A stretch of 64,000 nucleotides of DNA from an uncultured Marinobacterium sp. Its GTDB lineage: Bacteria > Pseudomonadota > Gammaproteobacteria > Pseudomonadales > Balneatricaceae. A program made the position numbers and the translations under genes. Location of the stretch: positions 120,558 through 184,557 of the forward strand of contig CANMWJ010000007.1 in assembly GCA_947501565.1 (NCBI GenBank), read 5' to 3'. The notes beneath the pieces were generated by a model. That model had not been told where the DNA came from. It ran no database searches and worked only from the letters and a program-made list of their open reading frames with translations. Below, piece after piece: positions 48,977-59,514 of this stretch; position 1 is the first letter of the stretch, and every line of letters begins with the position of its first letter.

Positions 48977-49036
48977 AAGTAACCGACAAAAAAGGTTGGT
49001 TAAATACTTGATCATTTTGGTCGGGTATCGCATAAT
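48977..49036 (+). promoter_or_regulatory. iscR operon promoter with IscR type 1 operator(s)
   Basis: A sigma-70 promoter TTGATC (49008-49013), 17 bases, CATAAT (49031-49036). A 25-base IscR type 1-like site at 49004-49028 (starting ATACTTGA and ending GTCGGGTAT) covers the -35 and spacer. A weaker similar sequence lies at about 48977-49001. This layout predicts repression of the isc operon by [2Fe-2S]-IscR, as in E. coli. Confidence 0.7.
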
Positions 49037-49074
49037 CTTCCCACACTCGCCGATGAGCAGCGACGGAAACTATT

Positions 49075-49575
49075 ATGCGATTAACCACCAAAGGGCGTTA
49101 TGCCGTAACAGCGATGCTTGATCTTGCATTGCATGAAGGAAAAGGGCCGATCAGCCTTGCCGATATTTCTGAACGGCAGGGGATCTCACTGTCTTACCTT
49201 GAGCAGCTGTTTGCCAAACTACGCCGCAACGAGCTCGTACGAAGTGTACGTGGACCTGGCGGTGGTTATCAGTTAAACCGTGAGCCCGCAGGTATCAATG
49301 TCGCTGAAGTAATTGATGCTGTCAACGAGTCTGTTGATGCTACTGGTTGTAAGCACAATGGCGGGTGCCAGGGCGGAGAAGTATGTCTGACACACCACCT
49401 TTGGTGTGATCTCAGCAGTCAGATCCATAACTTCCTGAGCGAAATTACACTGGCGGGCCTTGTGGCGCGTCGGGATGTACGAGATGTAGCTGAACGACAG
49501 GATCGTCGTCAGATGGAACATATTATAGTAGGCACCGATTCCAGTCCGGCAGAAGCTGGCGAACCGGTTGTCTGA
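49075..49575 (+). CDS. iscR: Iron-sulfur cluster regulator IscR
   Basis: 166 residues, Rrf2 family. The winged helix begins [19 protein letters not shown]. The [2Fe-2S] ligands Cys92, Cys98, Cys104 and His107 are all present at exactly the E. coli positions. Senses cluster supply: the holo form represses its own operon. First gene of the isc operon. Confidence 0.98.
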   Translation: MRLTTKGRYAVTAMLDLALHEGKGPISLADISERQGISLSYLEQLFAKLRRNELVRSVRGPGGGYQLNREPAGINVAEVIDAVNESVDATGCKHNGGCQGGEVCLTHHLWCDLSSQIHNFLSEITLAGLVARRDVRDVAERQDRRQMEHIIVGTDSSPAEAGEPVV

Positions 49576-49599
49576 AAGGGGAAGGCTCGGAGATCGAGA

Positions 49600-50814
49600 A
49601 TGAATAAACCGATTTATCTGGATTACTCAGCAACTACACCCGTAGATCCGCGTGTTGCGGAGAAAATGGTTGAGTGCTTAACGATGGAAGGTAACTTTGG
49701 TAACCCGGCATCGCGCTCTCATCTTTTCGGTTGGAAAGCTGAAGAGGCAGTGGAAACTGCCCGTCGGCAGGTAGCTGATCTGATTGCAGCGGACCCGCGT
49801 GAAATCGTCTGGACATCCGGTGCAACCGAATCAGACAACCTGGCTATTAAGGGTGCGGCCCACTTCTACCAGAAGAAGGGTAAGCACATCATCACCTCCA
49901 AGATTGAGCACAAGGCGGTACTGGATACCTGTCGCCAGTTGGAGCGTGAAGGCTTTGAAGTAACTTATCTGGATCCGAACAGCGACGGTCTGATCGATGT
50001 GTCCATGGTGGCGGAAGCGCTGCGCGATGACACCATTCTGGTTTCACTGATGCATGTGAACAACGAAATCGGCACCATCACCGATATCGAAGAGATTGGT
50101 GAGCTGACCCGTTCCAAGGGCATTATCTTCCACGTCGATGCCGCACAGAGTGCTGGTAAGGTGGAGATCGATATGTCGCGCATGAAGGTTGATCTGATGT
50201 CCTTCTCTGCACACAAAGTGTACGGTCCTAAAGGCATTGGTGCGTTGTACGTACGCCGCAAGCCGCGTGTGCGTCTGGAAGCGCAGATCCACGGTGGCGG
50301 TCACGAGCGTGGTATGCGCTCCGGTACTCTTGCTACCCATCAGATCGTTGGTATGGGCGAAGCATTCCGTATCGCGAAAGAGGAGATGGGTGCTGAAAAC
50401 GAACGTCTGATGGGATTGCGTCAGCGTTTCCTCGACGGCATCAGCGATATGGAAGAGGTATTTGTTAACGGATCTGAAACTCAGCGCGTTGCAGCTAACC
50501 TTAACGTGAGCTTCGCTTTTGTAGAGGGTGAGTCGCTGCTGATGTCCATTAAGGATCTGGCGGTTTCCTCCGGTTCTGCGTGTACGTCTGCGAGCCTGGA
50601 GCCGTCCTATGTGCTACGTGCACTGGGTCTGAACGATGAACTGGCACACAGCTCCATCCGCTTCTCATTCGGACGTTTTACAACCGAAGAGGACATTGAT
50701 CGCGCTGTAGAGCAGGTTCGTCAGGCGGTGGAAAAACTGCGTGAGCTGTCTCCGTTGTGGGATATGTACAAAGACGGTGTCGACATCAGCAAAGTAGAGT
50801 GGGTTCACCACTAA
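49600..50814 (+). CDS. iscS: Cysteine desulfurase IscS
   Basis: 404 residues, same as E. coli. PLP enzyme that takes sulfur from cysteine and passes it to IscU, TusA and others. The PLP Lys is in [11 protein letters not shown], the mobile-loop Cys in [17 protein letters not shown] (about residue 328), with N-terminal [14 protein letters not shown]. Second gene of the operon. Confidence 0.98.
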   Translation: MNKPIYLDYSATTPVDPRVAEKMVECLTMEGNFGNPASRSHLFGWKAEEAVETARRQVADLIAADPREIVWTSGATESDNLAIKGAAHFYQKKGKHIITSKIEHKAVLDTCRQLEREGFEVTYLDPNSDGLIDVSMVAEALRDDTILVSLMHVNNEIGTITDIEEIGELTRSKGIIFHVDAAQSAGKVEIDMSRMKVDLMSFSAHKVYGPKGIGALYVRRKPRVRLEAQIHGGGHERGMRSGTLATHQIVGMGEAFRIAKEEMGAENERLMGLRQRFLDGISDMEEVFVNGSETQRVAANLNVSFAFVEGESLLMSIKDLAVSSGSACTSASLEPSYVLRALGLNDELAHSSIRFSFGRFTTEEDIDRAVEQVRQAVEKLRELSPLWDMYKDGVDISKVEWVHH

Positions 50815-50844
50815 TCTGCATCGCAGAGAATTCGGGAGGTTGTT

Positions 50845-51231
50845 ATGGCTTACAGTGATCAGGTAATCGATCATTACGAAAATCCGCGTAATGTGGGTAA
50901 GATGGATGATAAAGACGAAAATGTCGGTACCGGTATGGTGGGTGCGCCTGCTTGCGGTGACGTTATGCGTCTGCAGATCAAAGTTAGTGATGAAGGTGTT
51001 ATCGAAGACGCCAAGTTCAAAACCTATGGTTGTGGTTCAGCGATCGCTTCCAGCTCACTGGTAACTGAGTGGGTGAAAGGTATGACGCTGGACGAAGCGG
51101 CAGAACTGAAAAATACCTCCATCGCAGAAGAACTGGCCCTGCCGCCAGTTAAAATTCACTGCTCCGTATTGGCTGAAGACGCGATTAAAGCGGCTGTAGC
51201 TGACTACAAAGAGAAGCAGGACAAGAAATAA
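50845..51231 (+). CDS. iscU: Iron-sulfur cluster scaffold IscU
   Basis: 128 residues. Cluster-assembly cysteines are Cys37 (GAPACGD), Cys63 (YGCGSA) and Cys106 (KIHCSVL), with the conserved Asp39. The LPPVK motif recognised by HscA is directly before Cys106. Strong GGGAGG ribosome site. Confidence 0.98.
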   Translation: MAYSDQVIDHYENPRNVGKMDDKDENVGTGMVGAPACGDVMRLQIKVSDEGVIEDAKFKTYGCGSAIASSSLVTEWVKGMTLDEAAELKNTSIAEELALPPVKIHCSVLAEDAIKAAVADYKEKQDKK

Positions 51232-51278
51232 TTGAATGAAGCTGCCGTCACTCCGTGGCGGCAGCAGGATGTGGGTCT

Positions 51279-51602
51279 ATGGCAATCACAATGACTGATG
51301 CTGCGGTTCAGCACGTAGCGCGCTATCTTGAAAAACGTGGTCACGGGTTTGGAATCCGCTTGGGTGTGCGTACCTCCGGCTGTTCCGGTATGGCATATGT
51401 GCTCGAGTTTGTGGATGAGAAACAGGATGAAGATCAGGTTTTCGAATCTCAGGGCGTGCGTGTGGTAATCGACCCGAAAAGCCTGCTGTACCTTGATGGT
51501 ACCGAGCTGGACTTCGTGAAAGAGGGGTTGAACGAAGGCTTTAAGTTCAATAACCCGAACGTAAGCAGCGAGTGTGGTTGCGGCGAAAGTTTCAACGTTT
51601 AA
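51279..51602 (+). CDS. iscA: A-type iron-sulfur carrier IscA
   Basis: 107 residues from ATG 51279, the exact E. coli length; an upstream in-frame start lies in a GC-rich hairpin in the iscU-iscA gap and is not used. The three conserved cysteines are Cys35 (TSGCSG), Cys99 and Cys101 (ECGCGESF). Confidence 0.97.
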   Translation: MAITMTDAAVQHVARYLEKRGHGFGIRLGVRTSGCSGMAYVLEFVDEKQDEDQVFESQGVRVVIDPKSLLYLDGTELDFVKEGLNEGFKFNNPNVSSECGCGESFNV

Positions 51603-51620
51603 TCCATACCGGGCAGTGTA

Positions 51621-52148
51621 ATGGACATTAGTAAGAACTATTTTGAGCTATTTGCTCTGCCGGTATCCTTCCATATCGATCTTAATCTGCTGTCGGCCCA
51701 CTATCTGGAGTTGCAGAAAACACTGCACCCGGACCGGCATGCTCATCTCTCTGATCGGGAGCGTCGGCTCTCCGAGCAATATACTGCATTTCTTAACGAG
51801 GCCCTGACGACGCTCAAGTCGCCTCTGCGTCGTGCGCAGTATCTTCTGGGATTGGTTGGCTTGGATGTGACCGGCGAGAGCTCTGTCGCGATTGAACCTA
51901 TGTTTCTGATGCAGCAGATGGAGCTGAGGGAACGGCTGGAAGAGATTCCTCAGCAGGCTGATCCTTTTGAGGAGCTTGATGAGCTCTCCGATGAAGTGGA
52001 CGCAATGCTTAAGCAGTTGCGCGAGGCCTTTGCGGGCTTGTACGCGGAACAGAAGTTTGAGGATGCTGCGGCAAACGTTCGCAAAATGCAGTTTTTGGAA
52101 AAGCTGGCGATTGAGATCGAGAATCTCGAAGATCGGCTGGATGACTGA
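51621..52148 (+). CDS. hscB: Co-chaperone HscB
   Basis: 175 residues. The J domain (residues 1-75) carries the HPD motif in [14 protein letters not shown]. The C-terminal three-helix domain binds IscU. It delivers IscU to HscA and stimulates its ATPase. Typical gap to hscA. Confidence 0.96.
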   Translation: MDISKNYFELFALPVSFHIDLNLLSAHYLELQKTLHPDRHAHLSDRERRLSEQYTAFLNEALTTLKSPLRRAQYLLGLVGLDVTGESSVAIEPMFLMQQMELRERLEEIPQQADPFEELDELSDEVDAMLKQLREAFAGLYAEQKFEDAAANVRKMQFLEKLAIEIENLEDRLDD

Positions 52149-52159
52149 GCAGAAAAATT

Positions 52160-54040
52160 ATGGCGCTGTTACAAATTGCAGAACCTGGCCAGAGTGCCGC
52201 TCCCCATCAGCATAAGTTGGCTGTGGGTATTGATCTGGGAACCACCAACTCGCTTGTGGCGACGGTTAAAAGTGGTGAGGCCGTTACGCTGCCTGATGAG
52301 CAGGGCGGGCATATCCTGCCGTCCGTTGTGCGTTATCTCAGCTGCGGTCGGAAAGAGGTCGGTGCTAAGGCGCGTGAAGCAGCGTCAGAAGATCCGTTTA
52401 ATACCATCGTGTCGGTTAAGCGCCTGATGGGGCGTGGTGTAGAGGATGTGCGTTCACTGGGTAGTGAAGCGCCTTATCACTTCATCGCCGGTGAAAACGG
52501 GATGCCGTTTATTGAAACGGTTGTCGGTAATAAAAGCCCGGTGCAGGTGTCTGCAGATATTCTCAGCGTGCTGCTCAATCGTGCGGAAGACAGCCTGGGT
52601 GGTGAGCTGACGGGTGCGGTGATCACCGTGCCTGCTTATTTTGATGAAGCCCAGCGTCAGGCAACTAAAGATGCCGCAACCTTGGCGAACATCAAGGTGT
52701 TGCGTCTGTTGAACGAGCCTACGGCTGCTGCCGTGGCTTATGGGCTGGATCAGGGGGGTGAAGGCGTCATTGCGGTTTATGACCTGGGTGGCGGTACCTT
52801 CGATATCTCGATTCTGCGCTTGAATAAAGGTGTGTTTGAGGTCTTGGCTACCGGTGGCGACAGTGCGCTGGGTGGAGATGATTTTGATCTGGCGCTGGCG
52901 CATTGGCTAGCGGACCAAGCGGGTATCGGTGCAGACATCGATACGGCATTGGCGCGTTACCTCACAGAAAAGGCGCGTGACGTTAAAGAGGCACTGACTG
53001 ATTCTGACGCGGTCGTTGCTGATCTGAATTTTGCCAGACACAGTAGTTCCGTTGCTGTGACGCGCGAGCAGTTTGATGCTCTGGTCGAAAAGCTGGTGTC
53101 TCGCACCTTGCGTGCCTGTAAGCGTACGCTGAAAGACTCTGGTGTTGATGCTGGTGAAGTGCAAGATGTCGTTATGGTGGGTGGTTCCACCCGCGTCCCG
53201 CTGGTGCGTGCGAAGGTTTCAGAGTTCTTTGGTCGTGAACCGCATATCGATATCGATCCGGACCGCGTAGTGGCGATTGGTGCTTCTATCCAGGCGGATG
53301 TGCTGGCAGGTAACAAGCCAGACAGTGATATGTTGTTGCTGGATGTGATTCCGCTGTCGCTTGGTTTGGAGACTATGGGTGGTCTGGCCGAGAAGGTTAT
53401 TCACCGTAATACATCGATTCCGGTAGGTCGGGCGCAGGAATTTACCACCTATCAGGATGGGCAGACCGCGATGGCGATCCATGTGGTTCAGGGTGAGCGC
53501 GAGATGGTTGAGGATTGCCGCTCACTGGCGCGTTTCGTGCTGCGGGGTATCCCTCCGATGGCAGCAGGCGCCGCCAAGATTCGCGTGACCTTCCAGGTGG
53601 ATGCTGATGGCTTGTTAAATGTGTCGGCGAAAGAGTTGTCCACAGGCACTGAGAGCAGCATTCAGGTGAAACCGTCGTACGGTCTGAGTGATGGGCAGAT
53701 CGCGACTATGCTGCAGGAATCCTACAGCACTGCGCAAGAGGATCTGGATAAGCGTCGCTTGCGTGAACAGCAGGTTGAGGCAGACCGTCTGTTGGTGGCC
53801 CTGGAGCAGGCGATTGAAGCCGACGGTGATGCGCTGCTGAATGATGAGGAGCGTGCGATGCTGCAGAGTGAGATGGCTCAGTTGCTGAAGTTGCGCAACG
53901 GTGCTGATGCTGATGCTATCGAGAAAGGTATAGTTGTGCTCTCCAATGAGAGTGATTTCTTTGCGTCGCGTCGTATGGATCACGGTATCCAGAAAGCCCT
54001 TCAGGGCCATACGATCGATGAGATTGAGGAGAAGAAGTAA
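52160..54040 (+). CDS. hscA: Iron-sulfur Hsp70 chaperone HscA
   Basis: 626 residues. The ATPase domain has [27 protein letters not shown] and [13 protein letters not shown]. The substrate domain binds the LPPVK loop of IscU and helps release the cluster. Overlaps the fdx start by one base. Confidence 0.97.
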   Translation: MALLQIAEPGQSAAPHQHKLAVGIDLGTTNSLVATVKSGEAVTLPDEQGGHILPSVVRYLSCGRKEVGAKAREAASEDPFNTIVSVKRLMGRGVEDVRSLGSEAPYHFIAGENGMPFIETVVGNKSPVQVSADILSVLLNRAEDSLGGELTGAVITVPAYFDEAQRQATKDAATLANIKVLRLLNEPTAAAVAYGLDQGGEGVIAVYDLGGGTFDISILRLNKGVFEVLATGGDSALGGDDFDLALAHWLADQAGIGADIDTALARYLTEKARDVKEALTDSDAVVADLNFARHSSSVAVTREQFDALVEKLVSRTLRACKRTLKDSGVDAGEVQDVVMVGGSTRVPLVRAKVSEFFGREPHIDIDPDRVVAIGASIQADVLAGNKPDSDMLLLDVIPLSLGLETMGGLAEKVIHRNTSIPVGRAQEFTTYQDGQTAMAIHVVQGEREMVEDCRSLARFVLRGIPPMAAGAAKIRVTFQVDADGLLNVSAKELSTGTESSIQVKPSYGLSDGQIATMLQESYSTAQEDLDKRRLREQQVEADRLLVALEQAIEADGDALLNDEERAMLQSEMAQLLKLRNGADADAIEKGIVVLSNESDFFASRRMDHGIQKALQGHTIDEIEEKK

Positions 54041-54378
54041 TGCCGCAGATTATCTTTCTGCCCCATGAAGAGTTGTGTCCGGACGGTCAGGTGATCGACG
54101 TGGAGCCGGGTGTCACCATCTGTGATGCGGCGCTGCAGCACGGTATTGAGATCGAACACGCGTGTGAAAAATCCTGTGCGTGCACAACCTGCCATGTCAT
54201 CGTACGTGAAGGTTTTGACTCAATGGAGGAATCCGACGAGCTGGAAGACGATATGCTGGATAAGGCCTGGGGGCTGGAGCCGGAATCGCGTCTGAGCTGT
54301 CAGGCTGTCGTCGCCGAAGAGGATCTGGTGGTAGAGATCCCGAAATACACCATCAACCAGGTGTCTGAACGTCACTAA
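54040..54378 (+). CDS. fdx: [2Fe-2S] ferredoxin of the isc operon
   Basis: 112 residues. Adrenodoxin-type ligands Cys42, Cys48, Cys51 and Cys87, with the extra Cys46 also seen in E. coli Fdx (ACEKSCACTTCHVIV). Supplies electrons for cluster assembly. Confidence 0.97.
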   Translation: MPQIIFLPHEELCPDGQVIDVEPGVTICDAALQHGIEIEHACEKSCACTTCHVIVREGFDSMEESDELEDDMLDKAWGLEPESRLSCQAVVAEEDLVVEIPKYTINQVSERH

Positions 54379-54398
54379 TGTAAGACGGAGCGCAAGGT

Positions 54399-54599
54399 AT
54401 GAGCTTAAAATGGGTTGATGTACTCGATATCGCTATCGAGTTGTGCGAAAAATATCCCGATCAGGATCCGCTGACAATCAGCTTTCCTGATCTCTATGAA
54501 AAAGTGATGGCGCTGGATGGTTTTGACGACGATCCGGACCGTTGCGGCGAAAAGATTCTGGAGGCCATACAGGCCGCCTGGATCGACGAGCAGGATTGA
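54399..54599 (+). CDS. iscX: IscX
   Basis: 66 residues, acidic, with the family pattern LKWVDVLDIAIEL, DPLTISFPDLYEKVMAL and EAIQAAWIDEQD. Binds IscS and iron and modulates cluster formation. Last gene of the isc operon before a terminator. Confidence 0.96.
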   Translation: MSLKWVDVLDIAIELCEKYPDQDPLTISFPDLYEKVMALDGFDDDPDRCGEKILEAIQAAWIDEQD

Positions 54600-54603
54600 G
54601 CAG

Positions 54604-54631
54604 GAAGCCCGGATAACCCCGGGCTTTTTTA
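54604..54631 (+). terminator. Intrinsic terminator of the isc operon
   Basis: AAGCCCGG/CCGGGCTT stem (54605-54612 and 54619-54626) followed by a T run. Confidence 0.88.
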
Positions 54632-54647
54632 TGCGCTGCTGTAGCGC

Positions 54648-54676
54648 TGTTCACCGCAATGAACCTCGCGTATAAT
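54648..54676 (+). promoter_or_regulatory. Putative ndk promoter
   Basis: A perfect TATAAT at 54671-54676 with a poor -35 (TGTTCA at 54648-54653) 17 bases upstream, 50 bases before the ndk ATG. Confidence 0.4.
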
Positions 54677-54727
54677 TGCGCGTTTGAATTTTGGTATGTC
54701 CTTAAATACTTCGGGGATTAAGAAACA

Positions 54728-55135
54728 ATGGCAATCGAACGTACTCTGTCCATCATCAAGCCGGACGCAGTAGCTAAAAACGTAATTGGTCAGATCGAAG
54801 CTCGCTTTGAAGCGGCTGGTCTGAAACTGGTAGAAATGCAGATGAAGCAGCTGTCCCAGGCTGAAGCTGAAGGTTTCTACGCTGAGCACAAAGAGCGTCC
54901 TTTCTTCGCTGATCTGGTTGCTTTCATGACTTCTGGCCCTGTTGTTGTTCAGGTTCTGGAAGGCGAAAACGCAATCGTTGCTAACCGTGACCTGATGGGT
55001 GCGACTAACCCACAGGAAGCGGCTGAAGGTACTATCCGTCGTGACTTCGCTGAGTCCATCGACGCGAACGCTGTACACGGTTCCGACTCTCCTGCTTCTG
55101 CAGAGCGCGAAATCGCTTACTTCTTCGGCAAGTAA
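54728..55135 (+). CDS. ndk: Nucleoside diphosphate kinase
   Basis: 135 residues, a little shorter than the 141-143 of E. coli and Pseudomonas; the missing part is the extreme C-terminus. Transfers gamma-phosphate between nucleotides through phospho-His117 (NAVHGSDS). [12 protein letters not shown] and the Kpn-loop region [20 protein letters not shown] are intact. Codon use looks strongly optimised, consistent with high expression. Confidence 0.97.
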   Translation: MAIERTLSIIKPDAVAKNVIGQIEARFEAAGLKLVEMQMKQLSQAEAEGFYAEHKERPFFADLVAFMTSGPVVVQVLEGENAIVANRDLMGATNPQEAAEGTIRRDFAESIDANAVHGSDSPASAEREIAYFFGK

Positions 55136-55202
55136 TTGTCGTCCGACCACTCTGCGTCGCAGGGTGGTCACTCGCTTTACACCTAACTGAGTTTTAAGTT
55201 CT

Positions 55203-56339
55203 ATGACTGAATCCACCACTAAAGTTAATCTGCTTGGCCTGTCGCCATCCAAGCTTGAAGACTTCTTCGAGGAGATCGGGGAGAAGCGTTTCCGCGCCAC
55301 GCAGGTACTGAAATGGATTCATCAGCTCGGTGCGACGAACTTTGACGAGATGACCAACATCTCCAAAGCGTTGCGTGCAAAACTCAGTGAGATGGCAGAG
55401 ATCCGCGATCCTGAAGTTGTTCTGGAGAATATCTCCAAAGACGGTACCCGCAAATGGGTGATCCGTACTGATGGCGGTTCCTGTGTTGAGACTGTGCTTA
55501 TTCCGGAAAATGGCCGTGCGACCCTGTGTGTGTCCTCACAGATCGGTTGTTCCCTGGATTGTAGCTTCTGTTCTACCGGTAAGCAGGGGTTCAACCGTAA
55601 CCTGTCTGCTGCTGAAATCATCGGTCAGGTGCGTGTTGCAATCCGCTCCTTCGGACCGTTTGATCCATCCGGTGATCGCCGTGTAACCAATGTTGTACTG
55701 ATGGGCATGGGCGAGCCGTTGATGAATTTCGAAAATGTGGTTGATGCGACTCAGCTGATGATGGAAGACAATGCTTACGGTCTCTCCAAGCGTCGCGTGA
55801 CCCTGTCCACAGCGGGTGTTGTTCCCGCACTGGATAAACTGGCAGAGGTCAGTGATGTATCACTGGCGGTCTCTCTGCACGCACCAAACGACGAACTGCG
55901 TAATCAGTTGGTGCCGATCAACCGTCGCTACCCAATCAATGAGCTGATCGATTCCTGTAACCGTTATCTGAAGAGTCTGAACGATAAACGCGTTGCAACC
56001 GTTGAGTACACCCTTATCGCGGGTGTGAACGATCAGCCAGAGCATGCGCGCCAGTTGGTCAAGCTGCTGCGCCGTCTGCCGTCCAAGCTGAATCTCATCC
56101 CATTCAACCCGTTCCCTAATTCGGACTATGAACGCCCGAGTGAGAGTGCCATCCTGGCATTTAAGCAGGTAATGCTGAACGCGGGTATTCTAACCACGGT
56201 ACGTAAAACACGAGGTGATGACGTGGATGCTGCCTGTGGTCAGCTTGTGGGCCAGGTTGCAGACCGCACCCGTCGTAGTCAAAAGTATATTCCTGTGGTA
56301 CAAGAGGCTTCTCCATCGGAGTTTAGCAAGCCTCAGTAG
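55203..56339 (+). CDS. rlmN: Dual rRNA/tRNA adenine-C2 methyltransferase RlmN
   Basis: 378 residues. Radical-SAM enzyme that methylates A2503 of 23S rRNA and A37 of some tRNAs. The CxxxCxxC cluster motif is Cys116, Cys120, Cys123 ([12 protein letters not shown]). The N-terminal [16 protein letters not shown] domain and the catalytic C-terminal Cys in [13 protein letters not shown] are present. Followed closely by pilW. Confidence 0.97.
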   Translation: MTESTTKVNLLGLSPSKLEDFFEEIGEKRFRATQVLKWIHQLGATNFDEMTNISKALRAKLSEMAEIRDPEVVLENISKDGTRKWVIRTDGGSCVETVLIPENGRATLCVSSQIGCSLDCSFCSTGKQGFNRNLSAAEIIGQVRVAIRSFGPFDPSGDRRVTNVVLMGMGEPLMNFENVVDATQLMMEDNAYGLSKRRVTLSTAGVVPALDKLAEVSDVSLAVSLHAPNDELRNQLVPINRRYPINELIDSCNRYLKSLNDKRVATVEYTLIAGVNDQPEHARQLVKLLRRLPSKLNLIPFNPFPNSDYERPSESAILAFKQVMLNAGILTTVRKTRGDDVDAACGQLVGQVADRTRRSQKYIPVVQEASPSEFSKPQ

Positions 56340-56348
56340 GAGCGTTGA

Positions 56349-57119
56349 GTGAACGGGTTGCGTCTTACATTACTGTTTTTCCTGGTATTGGTTGCCGGTT
56401 GTGCGACCAATGAGACGCGTACTGCTGGCGCTGATAAGCCCGCTGTTCACACTGCTTACACCCGTCTTGGTATTGAATACCTGCAGGCAAGAGATCTGCA
56501 GGGGGCCAAGAATGCATTCCAGAAAGCGCTAGAGATCGCCCCTGATGACGGGGAGGCCTACAATGGCCTGGCGCTGACCTTCCAGATTGAAGGTGAGGCT
56601 GAGTTGGCGGAAGAGTACTTTCGCAAAGCAACCCGTTATGCGCCTCAATCTGCGATGATTCACAATAACTTCGGGGCGTTTTTGTTCTCTGCGCAGCGTT
56701 ACGAAGAGGCGTGCAAAGAACTGGCGCGTGCTACCGAAGATCCTTTTTATAATCGTCGCTCCCAGGCGTTTGAGAACCTGGGGCGGTGCTACCGCCTGCT
56801 CGATAAATCCGAAGCCGCTCAGCATGCGTTTTCACGCGCATTGCAGATCAGTCCTTCGCGTATGATTTCGATGATTGAATTGGCGGATCTGTTTATTGCG
56901 CAAGGAAAATATGACAAAGCGGAATCGCTATTCGAGCGGTTCTCGGCGTTGGTAGATGCGAAACGTGTGGAGCACTATGCCGGTAGCCTTTGGGTCGGTA
57001 TTCGACTGGCGCGACACAGTGGAAGATCATCGCAGGCGGCAACGTATGCGTTGATATTGAAGAATCTATTCCCGGATTCGGCAGAGTATAGGATGTATGA
57101 GGAGTCACACGGTGAGTAG
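56349..57119 (+). CDS. pilW: Type IV pilus biogenesis lipoprotein PilW/PilF
   Basis: 256 residues, GTG start. Lipobox LVAGC follows a hydrophobic leader (LRLTLLFFLVLVAGCATNET), so it is an outer-membrane lipoprotein. TPR repeats cover residues about 35-215 (LGIEYLQARDLQGAKNAFQKALEIAPDDGEAYNGLALTFQ). In Pseudomonas PilF is the pilotin that inserts the PilQ secretin. Overlaps the rodZ start by 8 bases. Confidence 0.9.
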   Translation: MNGLRLTLLFFLVLVAGCATNETRTAGADKPAVHTAYTRLGIEYLQARDLQGAKNAFQKALEIAPDDGEAYNGLALTFQIEGEAELAEEYFRKATRYAPQSAMIHNNFGAFLFSAQRYEEACKELARATEDPFYNRRSQAFENLGRCYRLLDKSEAAQHAFSRALQISPSRMISMIELADLFIAQGKYDKAESLFERFSALVDAKRVEHYAGSLWVGIRLARHSGRSSQAATYALILKNLFPDSAEYRMYEESHGE

Positions 57120-58194
57120 TCAGGAACAACTGGAGCAGGAAGAGGTTGTTACACGCTTTATTGGGACAGAGTTCGTTGTCGCGCGTGAAGCAAAAGGCGT
57201 AAGCATCGAATCGGTTGCATCTGATCTGAATTTCTCGGCCAAGCATATTGTGGCCATTGAAGAAGGGCGCCTGGAAGACCTGCCGGATCGTGTATTTGCT
57301 TTAGGTTATCTGCGTGCTTATGCCCGTTACTTGGGGTTGAGTGAGCAGGAAGCGGTTGCGGCCTATGAAGAGGTAGTAGGCGGCGGAAGTAGCAGCAGTA
57401 AGGTAAAACCGGTAGGTACGGTTAACACGCATTTTGATGCGTCGGAGTCTAAATCTTCAGCGGCAAAATGGGTATTGCCTGCCGTGCTGGTTGTGATTGC
57501 TGCGGTGGGCGCCTTTTGGTGGCAGGGCCAGTCGGTAAATGCGCCGGTTATCGAAGCGCCGGTCGTTGAAACACCAGTGGCCGATGATACCAATGCTCAG
57601 GTTGTGGTGAATGAGCCGGTTGTAACAGATGAGGCTGCATCGGGCGTAGAAACTGTGAACCCTGACGGTACAAACATGTCTGAGGCTGTGGTTGAAGCTC
57701 CGGCCGTTGAGAGCAATGGCGTGGAAGCGCAGGCGGTAGTTGAGAGTGCTGTCGTTCAGGCTCAGGAAGATACCTCAGGGGCTGCTCAAGCGGAGAGTCC
57801 GATCGCTGTCGATGAGGCGGTCGTTACTGTTAGCAGCAGTGCTTCTGAAACTGAACCATCAGCAGCGGAGCCGCTGTCCGCTGTGGTTGCGGTGAGCGAG
57901 CCGGTTGTCGGGCAAGCCGCTGCAGTTTCTGCAGAGCTCGCCGGGCAAGGTGCGTTGAAGATCGAGTTCAATGCTGATTGCTGGGTAGAGGTGCGTGATA
58001 GTGCCGGTAAGTTGCTGGTTGCAAGTGTGCGTAATGCAACGCGTGGTGTGGACGTGGTTGGCGTGCCACCGATCAATGTAACCATCGGCGCGGTATCTGC
58101 AGTTAATCAACTGAGTTATAACGGCGAACCGGTGGCATTAGCTGCACGGGGGCGTGGTAATGTGCTGCGCCTGACCCTGCCGGTCGCTGAGTAA
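57112..58194 (+). CDS. rodZ: RodZ-like cytoskeletal membrane protein
   Basis: About 360 residues from GTG 57112 with GGAG 7 bases upstream. The N-terminal HTH_25 domain ([56 protein letters not shown]) binds MreB. One membrane helix ([18 protein letters not shown]) lies near residue 130. A long Ala/Val/Glu/Pro-rich periplasmic spacer follows, then a C-terminal DUF4115 beta domain ([21 protein letters not shown]). Helps set rod shape. In relatives ispG follows; here the next gene is hisS. Confidence 0.93.
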   Translation: MSSQEQLEQEEVVTRFIGTEFVVAREAKGVSIESVASDLNFSAKHIVAIEEGRLEDLPDRVFALGYLRAYARYLGLSEQEAVAAYEEVVGGGSSSSKVKPVGTVNTHFDASESKSSAAKWVLPAVLVVIAAVGAFWWQGQSVNAPVIEAPVVETPVADDTNAQVVVNEPVVTDEAASGVETVNPDGTNMSEAVVEAPAVESNGVEAQAVVESAVVQAQEDTSGAAQAESPIAVDEAVVTVSSSASETEPSAAEPLSAVVAVSEPVVGQAAAVSAELAGQGALKIEFNADCWVEVRDSAGKLLVASVRNATRGVDVVGVPPINVTIGAVSAVNQLSYNGEPVALAARGRGNVLRLTLPVAE

Positions 58195-58222
58195 AAATAG
58201 AAAACTTTTCGGGATCAGAGAG

Positions 58223-59488
58223 TTGGCCAAAGTTAAAGCCATTCGTGGGATGAACGACATCCTGCCAGAGCAGACGCCAGTATGGCAGTACCTGGAGGGC
58301 ACCGTAAAATCGGTGCTGTCCGCATATGGATACAGTGAAATTCGTATGCCGATCGTTGAGCAGACTGACCTTTTCAAACGCTCAATCGGTGAGGTTACTG
58401 ATATCGTTGAGAAGGAGATGTACACCTTTGAGGATCGTAACGGTGAGAGTTTGACGCTGCGTCCTGAAGGTACTGCAAGCTGTGTGCGTGCAGGTGAAGA
58501 GCATGGTTTGTTGTTCAACCAGACTCAGCGTCTGTGGTACACCGGTCCGATGTTCCGATACGAAAAACCTCAGAAGGGGCGTTACCGTCAGTTCCATCAG
58601 ATCGGTGTCGAGACGTTTGGTATGGCGTCTGCAGATATCGATGCAGAAGTGATCATGCTCAGTGCGCGCCTCTGGAAGCAACTCGGCATCCTTGATGCAG
58701 TTACGCTTCAGTTGAACTCTCTGGGTTCTAACGAAGCGCGTGCCGAATACCGTGCGGCGCTGGTTGAGTATCTGGAAGCGCGGAAAGATCAGCTGGACGA
58801 AGATAGTCAGCGTCGCCTGACGTCTAACCCTCTGCGTATTCTGGACAGCAAAGATGCCGGTACTCAGGCGTTGCTGGATGATGCTCCGACGCTGAGTGAC
58901 TATCTGGATGAAGAGTCGCGTGCGCATTTTGCGGATCTGTGCGCAATGCTTGATGCTGCTGGCGTAAAGTACGAGATCAACCCGCGACTGGTGCGTGGAC
59001 TGGATTATTACTGTAAAACCGTTTTTGAATGGGTTACAGATAAGCTGGGTGCTCAGGGTACTGTCTGTGCCGGCGGTCGCTACGATGGACTGGTCAAGCA
59101 GTTGGGTGGTCGTCCAACCCCGGCGGTAGGTTTTGCGATGGGCGTGGAGCGTCTGATTCTGTTGCTGGAGACGCTTGATGCGATTCCGACAGATGTGCGT
59201 CAGCCTTTCGATCTCTACCTGGCTGCAGATGCTAAGGGGATTCAAGCGCAGGTCATTGCGCTGGCAGAGCAGCTGCGCGATGAGTTGCCTGGTTTGCGCG
59301 TACGCGTGCACTGCGCCGGTTTGAAGAACATTGGTGCGAAGGCGCGCCAGACTGGAGCACCGCTGGTCGCGTTGGTAAAACCTGCCGACACCGGTCTGGT
59401 CGCTACATTGTGGCAGGGCGAGGAACCTCGCTTTGATATTGAGCAGGCTGATCTGGCCTCCGTCATCAAAACCGTCTGGAATGCCTGA
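58223..59488 (+). CDS. hisS: Histidyl-tRNA synthetase
   Basis: 421 residues, TTG start ([17 protein letters not shown]). Class II synthetase for tRNA-His. HisA motif [17 protein letters not shown], the HisB motif [14 protein letters not shown], and [13 protein letters not shown] are present. Separate from the HisZ paralogue at 44.5 kb. Confidence 0.97.
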   Translation: MAKVKAIRGMNDILPEQTPVWQYLEGTVKSVLSAYGYSEIRMPIVEQTDLFKRSIGEVTDIVEKEMYTFEDRNGESLTLRPEGTASCVRAGEEHGLLFNQTQRLWYTGPMFRYEKPQKGRYRQFHQIGVETFGMASADIDAEVIMLSARLWKQLGILDAVTLQLNSLGSNEARAEYRAALVEYLEARKDQLDEDSQRRLTSNPLRILDSKDAGTQALLDDAPTLSDYLDEESRAHFADLCAMLDAAGVKYEINPRLVRGLDYYCKTVFEWVTDKLGAQGTVCAGGRYDGLVKQLGGRPTPAVGFAMGVERLILLLETLDAIPTDVRQPFDLYLAADAKGIQAQVIALAEQLRDELPGLRVRVHCAGLKNIGAKARQTGAPLVALVKPADTGLVATLWQGEEPRFDIEQADLASVIKTVWNA

Positions 59489-59514
59489 CGGATCACGTAT
59501 AACAGGAGTAAAGC

